The notes under the pieces: model-generated
Told to the model about the DNA's origin: nothing
The model's input: the letters and a program-made list of their open reading frames with translations, nothing else
Databases searched by the model: none
Shown here: positions 38,771-48,594 of the stretch, piece after piece
Layout: every line of letters begins with the position of its first letter
Numbering within the stretch: the stretch's first letter is position 1
Program-made: the position numbers and the translations under genes
NCBI RefSeq assembly: GCF_900104845.1
Contig: NZ_FNSR01000001.1
Span: 248,001 to 312,000 of the forward strand
From: Paraburkholderia caballeronis
Lineage (GTDB): Bacteria; Pseudomonadota; Gammaproteobacteria; Burkholderiales; Burkholderiaceae
Length of the DNA: 64,000 bases
Direction: 5' to 3'

Positions 38771-40522
38771 ATGGCAATCGACGCAGCAGGCGCCGCGCCG
38801 ACGCGCGAAGCGATCATCGCACCGAAGGACGGCCTCTCGTACGTGCGCGGCACGACGGACATCCCGCTCAGCGACGCGACCATCGGCGAGTTCCTGCGCG
38901 ACACCGCGCGCCGCTTCCCGGACCGGCCGGCCGTCGTGTTCCGCGAGCAGGACATCCGCTGGACGTGGCGCGAGTTCGCGCAGGAGGTCGACGTGCTCGC
39001 GGCGGGTTTCGTCGCGCTCGGCATCGGCCAGGGCGAGCGGGTCGGCATCTGGTCGCCGAATCGCGTCGAATGGCTGCTCACGCAGTTCGCGACCGCGCGG
39101 ATGGGCGCGATCCTCGTGAACATCAACCCGGCGTACCGGCTCGCGGAACTCGAATACGCGCTGAACAAGGTCGGCTGCACGGCGATCGTGGCCGCGCATA
39201 GCTTCAAGACGTCGATGTACGTGGAGATGCTTCAGACGCTCGCGCCGGAACTCCCGGACGCGACGCCGGGCGATCTGCACGCGGCGCGGCTGCCCGCGCT
39301 GCGCAGCGTGATCCGCATGTGCGATACGCCGACGCCCGGCATGCTGACGTTCTCCGATGTGATCGAGATGGGCCGCGCATGGCTCGAACGGCACGGCCCC
39401 GCGGCGCTGGACGAGATCGCGTCCACGCTCGCGGCCGACGAGCCGATCAACATCCAGTTCACCAGCGGCACGACCGGCAACCCGAAGGGCGCGACGCTCA
39501 CGCATCGCAACGTGCTGAACAACGGCCGCTTCATTGCAATGGCGATGCGGTTGTCGGAGCAGGACTCGCTGTGCATTCCGGTGCCGCTCTATCACTGCTT
39601 CGGGATGGTGCTGGCGGTGCTCGCGTGCGTGTCGGTCGGCGCGACGATGGTGTTCCCCGGCGAAGCGTTCGATCCGCGCGCGACGCTCGCCGCGGTTGCC
39701 GAGGAACGCTGCACCGCGCTGCACGGCGTGCCGACGATGTTCATCGCGGAACTCGATCATCCTGACTTCGCGAGCTTCGACCTGTCGCGGCTGCGCACCG
39801 GCATCATGGCGGGTTCGCCGTGCCCGATCGAGACGATGAAGCGCGTCGTGTCGAAGATGCATCTGTCCGAGATCACGATTGCGTATGGGATGACGGAAAC
39901 GAGCCCGGTGTCGTTCCAGAGTTCGACGGCCGATCCGCTCGACAAGCGCACGACGACGGTCGGCCGCATCCAGCCGCATCTCGAAGTGAAGATCGTCGAT
40001 GCGCTCGGCAACGTCGTGCCGGTCGGCGAGACCGGCGAACTGTGCACGAAGGGCTACTCGGTGATGCGCGGCTACTGGGACGACGATGCGAAGACCGCCG
40101 AGTCGATCGTCGATGGCTGGATGCATACCGGCGACCTCGCGACAATCGATGCGGAGGGTTACTGCAACATCGTCGGCCGCCTGAAGGACATGCTGATTCG
40201 CGGCGGCGAGAACATCTATCCGCGCGAGATCGAGGAATTCCTGTTTCGGCATCCGAAGATCCAGAGCGTGCAGGTGTTCGGCGTGCCGGATGCGAAATAC
40301 GGCGAGGAAGTGTGCGCGTGGGTCGTGCTGCGTCCGGGCGAGCAGGCGACGGCGGAGGACATTCAGGCGTTCTGCAACGGGCAGATTGCGCACTACAAGG
40401 TGCCGAAGTACATCCGCTTCGTCGACGAACTGCCGATGACGGTGACCGGCAAGGTGCAGAAGTTCGTGATGCGCGCGAGGATGATCGAGGAACTGCGCGT
40501 CAACGAGCAAAAGACCGCGTGA
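38771..40522 (+). CDS. AMP-forming acyl-CoA synthetase (medium/long-chain fatty acid ligase)
   Basis: A 583-residue ANL-superfamily enzyme. The AMP-binding motif [15 protein letters not shown] lies near residue 230, YGMTETSP near 371, the hinge [16 protein letters not shown] near 470, and the catalytic Lys in TGKVQKF near the C-terminus. It activates a carboxylic acid to the adenylate, then the CoA thioester. The substrate is likely a medium- or branched-chain acid, but that is not decidable. It is transcribed alone after the atp terminator. Confidence 0.93.
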   Translation: MAIDAAGAAPTREAIIAPKDGLSYVRGTTDIPLSDATIGEFLRDTARRFPDRPAVVFREQDIRWTWREFAQEVDVLAAGFVALGIGQGERVGIWSPNRVEWLLTQFATARMGAILVNINPAYRLAELEYALNKVGCTAIVAAHSFKTSMYVEMLQTLAPELPDATPGDLHAARLPALRSVIRMCDTPTPGMLTFSDVIEMGRAWLERHGPAALDEIASTLAADEPINIQFTSGTTGNPKGATLTHRNVLNNGRFIAMAMRLSEQDSLCIPVPLYHCFGMVLAVLACVSVGATMVFPGEAFDPRATLAAVAEERCTALHGVPTMFIAELDHPDFASFDLSRLRTGIMAGSPCPIETMKRVVSKMHLSEITIAYGMTETSPVSFQSSTADPLDKRTTTVGRIQPHLEVKIVDALGNVVPVGETGELCTKGYSVMRGYWDDDAKTAESIVDGWMHTGDLATIDAEGYCNIVGRLKDMLIRGGENIYPREIEEFLFRHPKIQSVQVFGVPDAKYGEEVCAWVVLRPGEQATAEDIQAFCNGQIAHYKVPKYIRFVDELPMTVTGKVQKFVMRARMIEELRVNEQKTA

Positions 40523-40662
40523 TGCAAACGAAGGGGGACCGGTTCGCGAAGCGGGCCGGTGAGAGGCGGCTCGCGCCCGACGCATCGCATATCGAACAGC
40601 GAATGCGAGCGTCGAGAGGGGTGCCAGTGGAGTCGCGCGGCAGGAAGGCCAAACGACAGACG

Positions 40663-40688
40663 AAAAAAAAGCGGGCCTGGAGCCCGCT
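40663..40688 (-). terminator. Minus-strand intrinsic terminator with no assigned gene
   Basis: A 7-bp stem (40670-40676 with 40682-40688) is followed, on the minus strand, by eight T residues. The nearest minus-strand gene stops more than 500 bases away, so a short unannotated transcript probably ends here. Confidence 0.7.
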
Positions 40689-40907
40689 AAAAACCACACG
40701 CTACGGGGTTAGCGCGAGGAGACCAAAGGAGGAGCCGGGTGTGATGACGTCCACAGCGCCGGTTACGGCTCCAGCAAGGATGCCCCTGCGAAGGGCTTCG
40801 GCATGAAGCCGACCGGCCGGTGTTTAGTGTCCGCTCACACTCGATACCGAACCACATCCGTGTTGAAACCGTTGAACGCATTGTGGGCGAATTGAGATAG
40901 GTGCGCG

Positions 40908-40932
40908 GTAACAAAGTGTTTCAGGTTGTAAC
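40908..40932 (-). promoter_or_regulatory. GTAAC/GTTAC direct repeat, possible response-regulator site
   Basis: On the minus strand GTTAC occurs twice with a 20-bp start-to-start spacing, i.e. two helical turns, as in binding sites of OmpR-type regulators. It lies upstream of the presumed transcript that ends at 40663. Confidence 0.4.
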
Positions 40933-41216
40933 GCCCGCCAGACAAGGCTCCGGGGGATTTTTTGCCATCCTGATCATTAAATGAAAGTCAGATTTACCGT
41001 ATTCGTTCGACCATTGAAGCGTTAAAAGCCGCGTCGCAATTCGCATTGCATCGACGGAATACGCTGCATCAGGGACCTGCGTAAAACGCCAGTCGGCCGG
41101 ACGGCCAGTCGAACGTGCGATGCGGTCCGCATCGCACGCCGCATCGCTTGCATGCAGTGCAACACCGGCGGATACATCTGCGGCCGGTTACCGCTGTAAT
41201 GGGCGGTGAGCCGCGC

Positions 41217-42029
41217 TCACTTCAGCCACTTGTCCGAGATCGTCTGGTACTCGCCGGTGGCCCGCGCGAGATGCAGCCATTGATCGACGTACTGCTGGAA
41301 CACCACGTCGCCGCGCGGCACCATCCATGCCTTCTCGCCGTACTGGAACGGCTGCTCCGGATGAACCGCGCATAGACCCGGATTCAGCTTCTGCTGAAGC
41401 AGTGTTTCCGATGCGTCGGTCACCATCACGTCGGCGTTGCCGGTGAGGATCTGCTTGAACACCGTCACGTTGTCCGGGTACACGGTGAGATTCGCGTGCG
41501 GGAAATACTGGCGCGCGAAGCGTTCGTTCGTGCCGCCGGGATTCACGATCACGCGCGTCGACGGCTGGTCGATCTGCGCGACCGTCTGATATTTGCCGAC
41601 ATCCGTGCAACGCACGATCGGCGTCTTGCCGTCCACCTGATACGCGTCGGTGAAGAACGCGCGCTTTTGCCGGTCGAGCGTCGTCGAGACGCCGCCGACC
41701 GCGACGTCGCACTTCGCGACGAAGTCGTTCAGCAGATTCGACCACGACGTCTTCACGAACTCGGCCTTCACGCCGAGCGACTTCGCGAGCGACTCGGTCA
41801 TGTCGATGTCGATGCCTTCGAATCCGCCGTCGCGGTAATACGAGTACGGCTTGTAGTCGCCGGTCGTGCACGCGCGCAGCGTGCCGCGCGCGATCACTTC
41901 GTCGAGCCGCGACGGCGTCGCGGCGGGTTGCGTCGCCGCGGCGGCTGCCTGCGCGGTTTGCGCCGACGCGGCGCCCGCCGCCCCCAGCATGCCGGCTACG
42001 GCGATTGCGACGGTTACGGCCTTCTTCAT
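41217..42029 (-). CDS. pheC: Periplasmic cyclohexadienyl dehydratase-like protein (PheC) of the solute-binding fold
   Basis: A 270-residue protein with a signal peptide (MKKAVTVAIAVAGMLGAAGA to ASA) and the type II solute-binding fold. Segments TTGDYKPYSYYRDGGFEGID, QIDQPSTRVIVNPGGTNERF, YPDNVTVFKQI and LCAVHPEQPFQYGEKAWMVP with YVDQWLHLA resemble, as recalled, Pseudomonas PheC much more than amino-acid binding proteins. PheC turns prephenate into phenylpyruvate, or arogenate into phenylalanine, in the periplasm. No ABC permease or ATPase adjoins it, which fits an enzyme rather than a transporter part. GGAGGAG precedes the ATG at 42029. The alternative is a true amino-acid binding protein. 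Confidence 0.78.
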   Translation of the reverse strand: MKKAVTVAIAVAGMLGAAGAASAQTAQAAAAATQPAATPSRLDEVIARGTLRACTTGDYKPYSYYRDGGFEGIDIDMTESLAKSLGVKAEFVKTSWSNLLNDFVAKCDVAVGGVSTTLDRQKRAFFTDAYQVDGKTPIVRCTDVGKYQTVAQIDQPSTRVIVNPGGTNERFARQYFPHANLTVYPDNVTVFKQILTGNADVMVTDASETLLQQKLNPGLCAVHPEQPFQYGEKAWMVPRGDVVFQQYVDQWLHLARATGEYQTISDKWLK

Positions 42030-42229
42030 CGAGTCTCCTCCGTGATGTGTCATTGGTTTGCAAACGGAACGGCAAACGCCGTCGATGATAGCCCGCGCAT
42101 GCTGCGCGGTTAACGCGCATCGACCCCAATCCGTGCGCGCGCATGCATCGACGGCGCCCGCCGCGCGGCTTCGCGCGCCCGCTCCGGTAAAATGCCGCTT
42201 TGCCCTGACGCGCCTTCGCGACCCAGAAC

Positions 42230-43321
<1,092 letters not shown>

Positions 43322-43420
43322 CAGTCTTGTTGCAATGCAGCGGACTGGGCTCTGCGCATCAGGGTCCGGACAGGCCTTCAAGGCCATCCAGACGCCATCC
43401 CACGGTTGTCAAGACTTGAC

Positions 43421-43429
43421 TTATGCACA
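43421..43429 (+). promoter_or_regulatory. DnaA box TTATGCACA
   Basis: The sequence matches the TTWTNCACA consensus for DnaA binding. It has the same orientation as the perfect box 190 bases downstream. Confidence 0.55.
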
Positions 43430-43610
43430 CTTGTCTCGTTGCGGCGCGCAAGACCGATTTTTGTCCGCAACCCGGTTCCGGAATTGACTTCGAATCAATC
43501 GGACCCTTGACAGGTAAGGCTTTCGCCGCTCCAGCCCGCAGTGTGCGGTATCCCACGAAGCGCCGCCGCGCCGCCGTTTGCGGCGCGTCTGGCGGAAGTT
43601 CTCAACAAAG

Positions 43611-43619
43611 TTATCCACA
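43611..43619 (+). promoter_or_regulatory. DnaA box TTATCCACA
   Basis: A perfect consensus DnaA box about 110 bases upstream of priA. Two boxes are too few for an origin, but enough to suggest DnaA-linked control of priA. Confidence 0.65.
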
Positions 43620-43727
43620 GAGGGACAGGTTGAGGGACGGATTGTTCTGCGGAATCCAAAACTTAGCGGCGAAAGTGAAGTTTTACTTTAAGTGCGCGCG
43701 TATGAGGTATACCGCACCGACCCGACG

Positions 43728-46013
43728 ATGGACGCGCGCATGACCGGCCTGTTCGTGCGGGTCGCGCTCGACCATCCGCTGCCCGCCCTCTACGACTACC
43801 GCTACCCGGCCGACGCCGCGCCGCCGTCGCCCGGCATGCTGGTGCGCGTGCCATTCGGCCGGCGCGACGCGGTAGGGCTGATCTGCGAAGTGACCGCTCA
43901 CAGCGACGTGCCGGCCGAACGGCTGAAGTCGGTCGAGGCGGTGTGCACCGCGTGTCCGCCGTTGTCCGAACCCTGGCTCGCGCTCGCGGCGTTCGCGGCC
44001 GACTACTACCAGCGCGGGCTCGGCGAAGTCGCGTTGCCCGCGTTGCCGCAGGCGCTGCGCGATCCGTCGCGCTGGGCGCGGCTGCTCGCGCCGCAGGAGC
44101 GCTACCGGCTGCTCGCGGCGGGCCGCGACGCGCTGCCCGACGCGCTGCCGGCGCGCGCGCAGGCGCTGCGGCGTCTCGCGGCGGCGCTCGTGGAAACCGG
44201 CGAACTTGATCTCGCGGACGCGCGCGCGCTGCATCCGAAAGCAGTCGCGACGCTCGACGCGTGGCGCGAAGCGGGCTGGGTCGAGCATCGAGTGATCGAA
44301 TTCGGCGCGGCGGCGGGCTCGCCAGCCGCCAATGCAGCCGGTGCGGCCGACGACGCTGACGGCATCGCCGTCAGCGTGCCGACGCTCAGCGACGAACAGG
44401 CGGACGCCGTCGAGGCGATCGCCGCCGCGCGCGGCTTCGCGCCGTTCCTGCTGCACGGCGTGACCGGCAGCGGCAAGACCGAGGTGTATCTGCGCGCGCT
44501 GGCCCGGCTGCTCGATCGCGAGCCGGATGCGCAGGCGCTGGTGCTCGTCCCCGAAATCAACCTGACGCCGCAGTTCGAAGCCGCGTTCCGCGCGCGCTTC
44601 GCGTCGCTCGCCGACGACACGATCGTCACGCTGCACAGTGGCCTCGCGGAAGGCGAGCGCGCGCGCAGCTGGCTTGCCGCGCACACCGGGCGCGCGCGGA
44701 TCGTGCTCGGCACGCGGCTCGCGGTGCTCGCGTCGCTGCCGCGCCTCGCGATGATCGTCGTCGACGAGGAGCACGACCCCGCGTACAAGCAGCAGGAAGG
44801 GCTGCGCTATTCGGCGCGGGACCTCGCGGTGTGGCGCGCGAAGCAACTCGGCCTGCCGGTCGTGCTCGGCTCCGCGACACCGTCGCTCGAAAGCTGGTGG
44901 CAGTCCGAGCAGGGCCGTTACCGGCGGCTCACGCTGTCGCGCCGCGCGGTCGCGGATGCCGTGCTGCCGGCCGTGCGGCTGATCGATCTCGAAGAGGAAC
45001 GGCGGCGCGGCCGCGCGTCGTTCGAAGGGTTGTCCGGACCGCTGGTCGCCGCGTTGAAGGCGCGCGTCGAGCGCGGCGAGCAGAGTCTCGTGTTCCTGAA
45101 CCGGCGCGGTTACGCGCCGGTGCTGTCGTGCGACGCGTGCGGCTGGGTCGCCGGCTGCCCGCGATGCAGCGCGTACGTGGTGCTGCACAAGCCCGAACGC
45201 ACGCTGCGCTGCCACCACTGCGGATGGGAGTCGCGGATTCCGCGCGCGTGTCCGGATTGCGGCAATGTCGATATCGCGCCGATGGGGCGCGGCACCCAGC
45301 GCGTCGAGGAGGCGCTCGCGACCGCGGTGCCGGGCGCGCGGGTGCTGCGCATCGACGCGGACAGCACGCGCCGCAAGGGCAGCGCGCAGGCGCTGTTCTC
45401 CGACGTGCATGCGGGCGAGGTCGATATCCTGGTCGGCACGCAGATGATCGCGAAAGGACACGACTTCCAGCGCGTGTCGCTGGTCGGCGTGCTGAACGCC
45501 GACAACGCGCTGTTCTCGCACGACTTCCGCGCGGGCGAGCGGCTGTTCGCGCAGTTGATGCAGGTGAGCGGCCGCGCGGGCCGCGCCGGGCTGCCGGGCG
45601 AGGTGCTGGTGCAGACGCGTTATCCGCGTCATGCGCTGTATCACGCGCTCGCGCGGCACGACTACATCGGCTTCGCGAACGCGCAACTGGCCGAGCGGCG
45701 CGACGCGCACCTGCCGCCGTTCGTCTATCAGGCGCTGCTGCGCGCCGAGGGACGCACGCTGGAAGCGGCGCTCGCGTTTCTGCAGCAGGCCGCCGACGCG
45801 CTGGCGGGCATTCCCGCGGCGGAGCGCGTCACCGCCTACGACGCGGTGCCGATGACGATCGTGAAGGTGATGAACGTGCATCGCGCGCAACTGCTGGTTG
45901 AAAGCGCGTCGCGCGCCGCGTTGCAGGCGACGCTGCGCGAATGGCAGCCTGCCTTGCGCGCGCTGCGCGGCGTGCTGCGCTGGAACCTCGAAGTCGATCC
46001 GCTCGACATCTAG
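43728..46013 (+). CDS. priA: Primosomal protein N' (replication restart helicase PriA)
   Basis: About 761 residues. The N-terminal 3'-binding domain has FVRVALDHPLPALYDYRYP. Helicase motifs follow: GVTGSGKTEVYLR (Walker A, near residue 245), VDEEHD (Walker B), LGSATPS and QVSGRAGR. Eight Cys in four CxxC pairs (CDAC, CPRC, CHHC, CPDC, about 470-510) form the two zinc sites needed for primosome assembly. It reloads DnaB at stalled forks. Starts at 43728 and 43740 are both possible; 43740 gives the more typical MTGLFVRVALDHP. Confidence 0.95.
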   Translation: MDARMTGLFVRVALDHPLPALYDYRYPADAAPPSPGMLVRVPFGRRDAVGLICEVTAHSDVPAERLKSVEAVCTACPPLSEPWLALAAFAADYYQRGLGEVALPALPQALRDPSRWARLLAPQERYRLLAAGRDALPDALPARAQALRRLAAALVETGELDLADARALHPKAVATLDAWREAGWVEHRVIEFGAAAGSPAANAAGAADDADGIAVSVPTLSDEQADAVEAIAAARGFAPFLLHGVTGSGKTEVYLRALARLLDREPDAQALVLVPEINLTPQFEAAFRARFASLADDTIVTLHSGLAEGERARSWLAAHTGRARIVLGTRLAVLASLPRLAMIVVDEEHDPAYKQQEGLRYSARDLAVWRAKQLGLPVVLGSATPSLESWWQSEQGRYRRLTLSRRAVADAVLPAVRLIDLEEERRRGRASFEGLSGPLVAALKARVERGEQSLVFLNRRGYAPVLSCDACGWVAGCPRCSAYVVLHKPERTLRCHHCGWESRIPRACPDCGNVDIAPMGRGTQRVEEALATAVPGARVLRIDADSTRRKGSAQALFSDVHAGEVDILVGTQMIAKGHDFQRVSLVGVLNADNALFSHDFRAGERLFAQLMQVSGRAGRAGLPGEVLVQTRYPRHALYHALARHDYIGFANAQLAERRDAHLPPFVYQALLRAEGRTLEAALAFLQQAADALAGIPAAERVTAYDAVPMTIVKVMNVHRAQLLVESASRAALQATLREWQPALRALRGVLRWNLEVDPLDI

Positions 46014-46385
46014 CCGGCTTTTGCGGCGAACCGCGCGCAACCTGCGGCGATATGGGCGGTTCGGCCGGCCTGTGCCCGGCATGACGCGACGACCTGCGGC
46101 CCGCCGCCCCGCGCTGTCCAACCGGCTCGGAATACGATGCCCGCGCAACGTACTGCGTGCGGCCGCCGAAGCCCGCTCGCACTCGTTTTCGCAGCTTCAG
46201 TCAGCAACCTGAGTCCAACCCGCCACGAATTCCCGCCAAATCCGCCGCATCACTTTCGGTCATATTGATAGAGCGAAAGATCGTTTCGCGTCGCAAAGTC
46301 ACTCGACTATATTTCGCCGGATCGGCGCACACCCAACAACAATCTCCGTGCGCCGGCATTTCAACCTCTCGGGGGGGCTTCTGCG
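46014..46385. other. 372-bp gap between priA and the YeiH-like gene
   Basis: No gene, terminator or repeat family is visible. The right part (46230-46330) is AT-richer and holds CATATTGATAGAG and CTATATTTCG, possible promoter elements for the permease gene. Confidence 0.4.
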
Positions 46386-47813
46386 ATGAGCGACACCAAC
46401 CACAGCCTGCCGGCGGGCGCCGCACCGGCCAATGCTCCGACGACGCGCACCACGCGCGGCGGCGGACTCTTTTCCACCGAAGACTGGTGGGCCGTCTGGA
46501 TCGGCCTCTTCGTGATCGTCGTCGCGTGGGCGTTGTTCGCGTCGGGCAGCAGCATCAAATGGCTCGCGGTCGCGCCCGCGAAATGGACCACGCCCGGCGA
46601 AGCCGGCGCGAACCTCGCCGCGCATCTGCCGGCGTATGCCGCGCTTTTCGTCGTGTTCGCGGTGCTGTTCGGCGTCAGCGTCGTCGCGCTCGGCCAGCGG
46701 CTCGCGCACTTCCTGCCCGCGTTCCTGATCCTGTTCGTCGGCTCTGCGCTGATCTTCACCGTCGGCGCATGGGCGCAGGCGTCGCGCTTCAACCTGGAGC
46801 CGCCGCTCGTCGCGCTCGCGGTCGGCCTCGTGATCTCGAACGTGTTCCGCCTGCCCGAATGGTTCCACGCGGGATTGCGCGTCGAGTTTTACATCAAGGT
46901 CGGCATCGTGCTGCTCGGCGCGACGCTGCCGTTCACGCTGCTTGTCTGGGCGGGGCCGGTCGCGGTCGGCCAGGCGACCATCGTGTCGCTCGTCACGTTC
47001 TTCGTGATCTTCTTCGCCGGCCGCGCGCTCGGGCTCGACAAACGGTTCGCCGCGGTGCTCGGCGTCGGCGGCGCGGTGTGCGGCGTGTCGGCGGCGATCG
47101 CGATCGCCGGCGCGGTGCGCGCGAAGCGCGAGCAGGCGTCGGTCGCAATCTCGCTCGTCGTGCTGTGGGCGATCGTGATGATCTTCGCGCTGCCGTTCGT
47201 GTCGCGCTCGCTCGGCTTGTCCACCGGCGTCGCCGGCGCGTGGATCGGCACGTCCGAATTCGCGGACGCCGCCGGCATCGCGGCCGCGCAGGCGTTCGGC
47301 GACCTGGCGCGGCACGCGAACGGCGCGATCGCCGGCGCGCCGGACGCGTCGCTTCAGGCGTTCACGTTGATGAAGGTGGTCGGCCGCGACATCTGGATCG
47401 GCATCTGGGCGTTCCTGCTCGCGATCGTCGCGACGACGCGCTGGGAGCGCGACGAAAGCGGCGTGACGGCGAAGAAGGCGGACGTCGGCGAAATCTGGGC
47501 GCGTTTCCCGAAGTTCGTGATCGGCTTTGTGATCGCGTCGGCGCTCGTCACGTGGATCGCGAGCCACTATTCGCTCGCGGACTACCGCAAGGTCGTGACG
47601 CCGGAATTCGTCGCGCCGATCACCGTGCTGCGCACGTGGGCGTTCACGTTCTGCTTCTTCAGCATCGGGCTGACGACGCGCGTGCGGTCGTTGTCCGCGA
47701 CCGGCGCGAAGCCGTTCCTCGCGTTCACGGCCGGCGTGGTCGTGAACGTCGTGCTCGGCTACGTGCTGTCCGCGCACGTGTTCGCGCACTACTGGGACAG
47801 CCTGGGTTCGTGA
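46386..47813 (+). CDS. YeiH-family putative sulfate/anion exporter
   Basis: A 475-residue inner-membrane protein with about eleven hydrophobic segments. GLRVEFYIKVGIVLLGATLP near residue 165 and FAAVLGVGGAVCGVSAAIAI near 220 are the hallmark motifs of the YeiH (UPF0324, putative sulfate exporter) family, as is FCFFSIGLTTRV near the end. It is longer at the N-terminus than E. coli YeiH (about 350). The physiological substrate is not established for the family. Its stop overlaps the start of a small Cys-rich protein. Confidence 0.87.
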   Translation: MSDTNHSLPAGAAPANAPTTRTTRGGGLFSTEDWWAVWIGLFVIVVAWALFASGSSIKWLAVAPAKWTTPGEAGANLAAHLPAYAALFVVFAVLFGVSVVALGQRLAHFLPAFLILFVGSALIFTVGAWAQASRFNLEPPLVALAVGLVISNVFRLPEWFHAGLRVEFYIKVGIVLLGATLPFTLLVWAGPVAVGQATIVSLVTFFVIFFAGRALGLDKRFAAVLGVGGAVCGVSAAIAIAGAVRAKREQASVAISLVVLWAIVMIFALPFVSRSLGLSTGVAGAWIGTSEFADAAGIAAAQAFGDLARHANGAIAGAPDASLQAFTLMKVVGRDIWIGIWAFLLAIVATTRWERDESGVTAKKADVGEIWARFPKFVIGFVIASALVTWIASHYSLADYRKVVTPEFVAPITVLRTWAFTFCFFSIGLTTRVRSLSATGAKPFLAFTAGVVVNVVLGYVLSAHVFAHYWDSLGS

Positions 47814-48073
47814 TGAGCAAGGTGGCGCGGCGGCGCGCGATGGGGGACGAGGCCGCTTCGGCGGCTTCGTTCGCGTTACCGGAGCAGGCGGCGTGCGAGC
47901 ATTGCGCGCACCGCGCGGACGACCGGCAGACGCTGGAGCAGCGCGTCGCCGGCCTGATCGTGTTCAGTTCGGGATTCGGTGCGAGCGTCGCGCACAGCCG
48001 GCTGTGCACGCTGCACGACCAGCTGGTCTCGCCGGGCGATTCATGCAGCGCGTTTCGCCCGCGCCAACGCTGA
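47813..48073 (+). CDS. Small cysteine-containing protein overlapping the YeiH-like gene
   Basis: An 86-residue soluble protein starting with an ATG that overlaps the permease stop (TGATG), so the two are probably co-translated. It has four Cys in two groups: CEHCAH near residue 25 and CTLHDQLVSPGDSC near 65-80. The spacing suggests a metal or Fe-S site or two disulfides. I do not recognise a named family. Linkage to an anion permease suggests a role in sulfur or metal handling, but that is inference only. Confidence 0.65.
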   Translation: MSKVARRRAMGDEAASAASFALPEQAACEHCAHRADDRQTLEQRVAGLIVFSSGFGASVAHSRLCTLHDQLVSPGDSCSAFRPRQR

Positions 48074-48153
48074 CCGGCCACGCGCGCCGGCCGGCATCTT
48101 CAGCATGACCTCGAAGCGGGCGGCGGCGCACCCGGTCTTTGCGCACGCGGGCC

Positions 48154-48309
48154 TCACTCGGCGCGCTGCGTGACGCTCAACTCTTCGTCGCGGGCCTGAT
48201 GGCCCGCCGGCAGGCGCCGTTGCGCCGGCCCCGTCGCGCCGCGGATGAACAGCACCGCGCACAGCGCGCACATCGTCCAGATCCCCGCGATCACCACCAT
48301 CTTTTCCAT
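48154..48309 (-). CDS. 51-residue single-pass membrane protein
   Basis: MEKMVVIAGIWTMCALCAVL is one hydrophobic helix with two Cys, followed by FIRGATGPAQRR and a charged tail ending SVTQRAE. A strong AAGGAGG lies seven bases before the ATG at 48309, and codon bias is good, so the gene is very likely real despite its size. It is divergent from putA, with about 285 bases between. Function is unknown. Topology would be N-out or N-in with a basic cytoplasmic segment after the helix. Confidence 0.8.
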   Translation of the reverse strand: MEKMVVIAGIWTMCALCAVLFIRGATGPAQRRLPAGHQARDEELSVTQRAE

Positions 48310-48491
48310 TTTCGGCCTCCTTCCCAACCGGCGTCGCCGGCGAACTTCCATGGGCTGTATAACGGCGCGCCGCGCATTTCGATAAGGGCTGTCAAAAAAG
48401 ATTCTTCCCAGGGAAAACACCGAGTACAACCGCTGCCCCGACGGCGCGGCGCGACCCGCCGCAAACCCGCACGATACAAGGCTCGACGCGT

Positions 48492-48527
48492 GGTGCAACC
48501 AAGGCTCCCGGGAGGTTGCACCTTTTT
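48492..48527 (+). promoter_or_regulatory. Inverted repeat with GTTGCA half-sites before putA (likely PutA operator)
   Basis: A perfect 9-bp inverted repeat, GGTGCAACC (48492-48500) and GGTTGCACC (48514-48522), sits about 70-100 bases before putA. Each arm contains GTTGCA, the motif I recall as the E. coli PutA operator consensus. A TTTTT run follows directly, so the same element also has the form of an intrinsic terminator. A weak promoter pair (TTGCAC at 48517, TAGGAT 17 bases on) overlaps the right arm. Confidence 0.65.
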
Positions 48528-48594
48528 ATTTGGAGGGGTAGGATTCGCCAACTTTTTAGTCAAGGCCGCGCTCATTGCCGGCATGGAAGGAACC

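Larger units (their letters stand above)
40523..41216. other. 694-bp region with an orphan minus-strand terminator
   Basis: No convincing protein gene. It holds a minus-strand terminator (40663-40688), a GTAAC direct repeat with 20-bp spacing (40908-40912, 40928-40932), a GTTGAA repeat (40862-40876), an AT-rich patch at 40955-41020, and a perfect 10-bp hairpin with a 3-base loop (41115-41124 with 41128-41137). Read on the minus strand this looks like a short transcription unit of about 200-250 bases. A hydrophobic frame ending TPGSSFGLLALTP and stopping just before the terminator has no start codon. Confidence 0.45.
43322..43727. other. 406-bp hemE-priA gap with two DnaA boxes
   Basis: No gene. 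Besides the DnaA boxes listed separately, it has a 7-bp inverted repeat (43438-43444 with 43465-43471), an ATTGA...TCAAT palindrome around TTCGAA (near 43484-43500) and a perfect TTGACA hexamer at 43507-43512 without a clear -10. Confidence 0.6.

Noticed and set aside
40687-40914. A 75-codon minus-strand protein rich in Arg and Cys
   Set aside because: Composition is that of an out-of-frame translation and no ribosome site precedes it; the region is treated instead as a possible small RNA.
43322-43727. Chromosomal replication origin
   Set aside because: Only two DnaA boxes, no AT-rich unwinding region and no dnaA/dnaN/rpmH neighbours.
43683-46148. An 821-codon frame antisense to priA
   Set aside because: No motifs, biased composition, and priA with intact helicase and zinc motifs occupies the plus strand.
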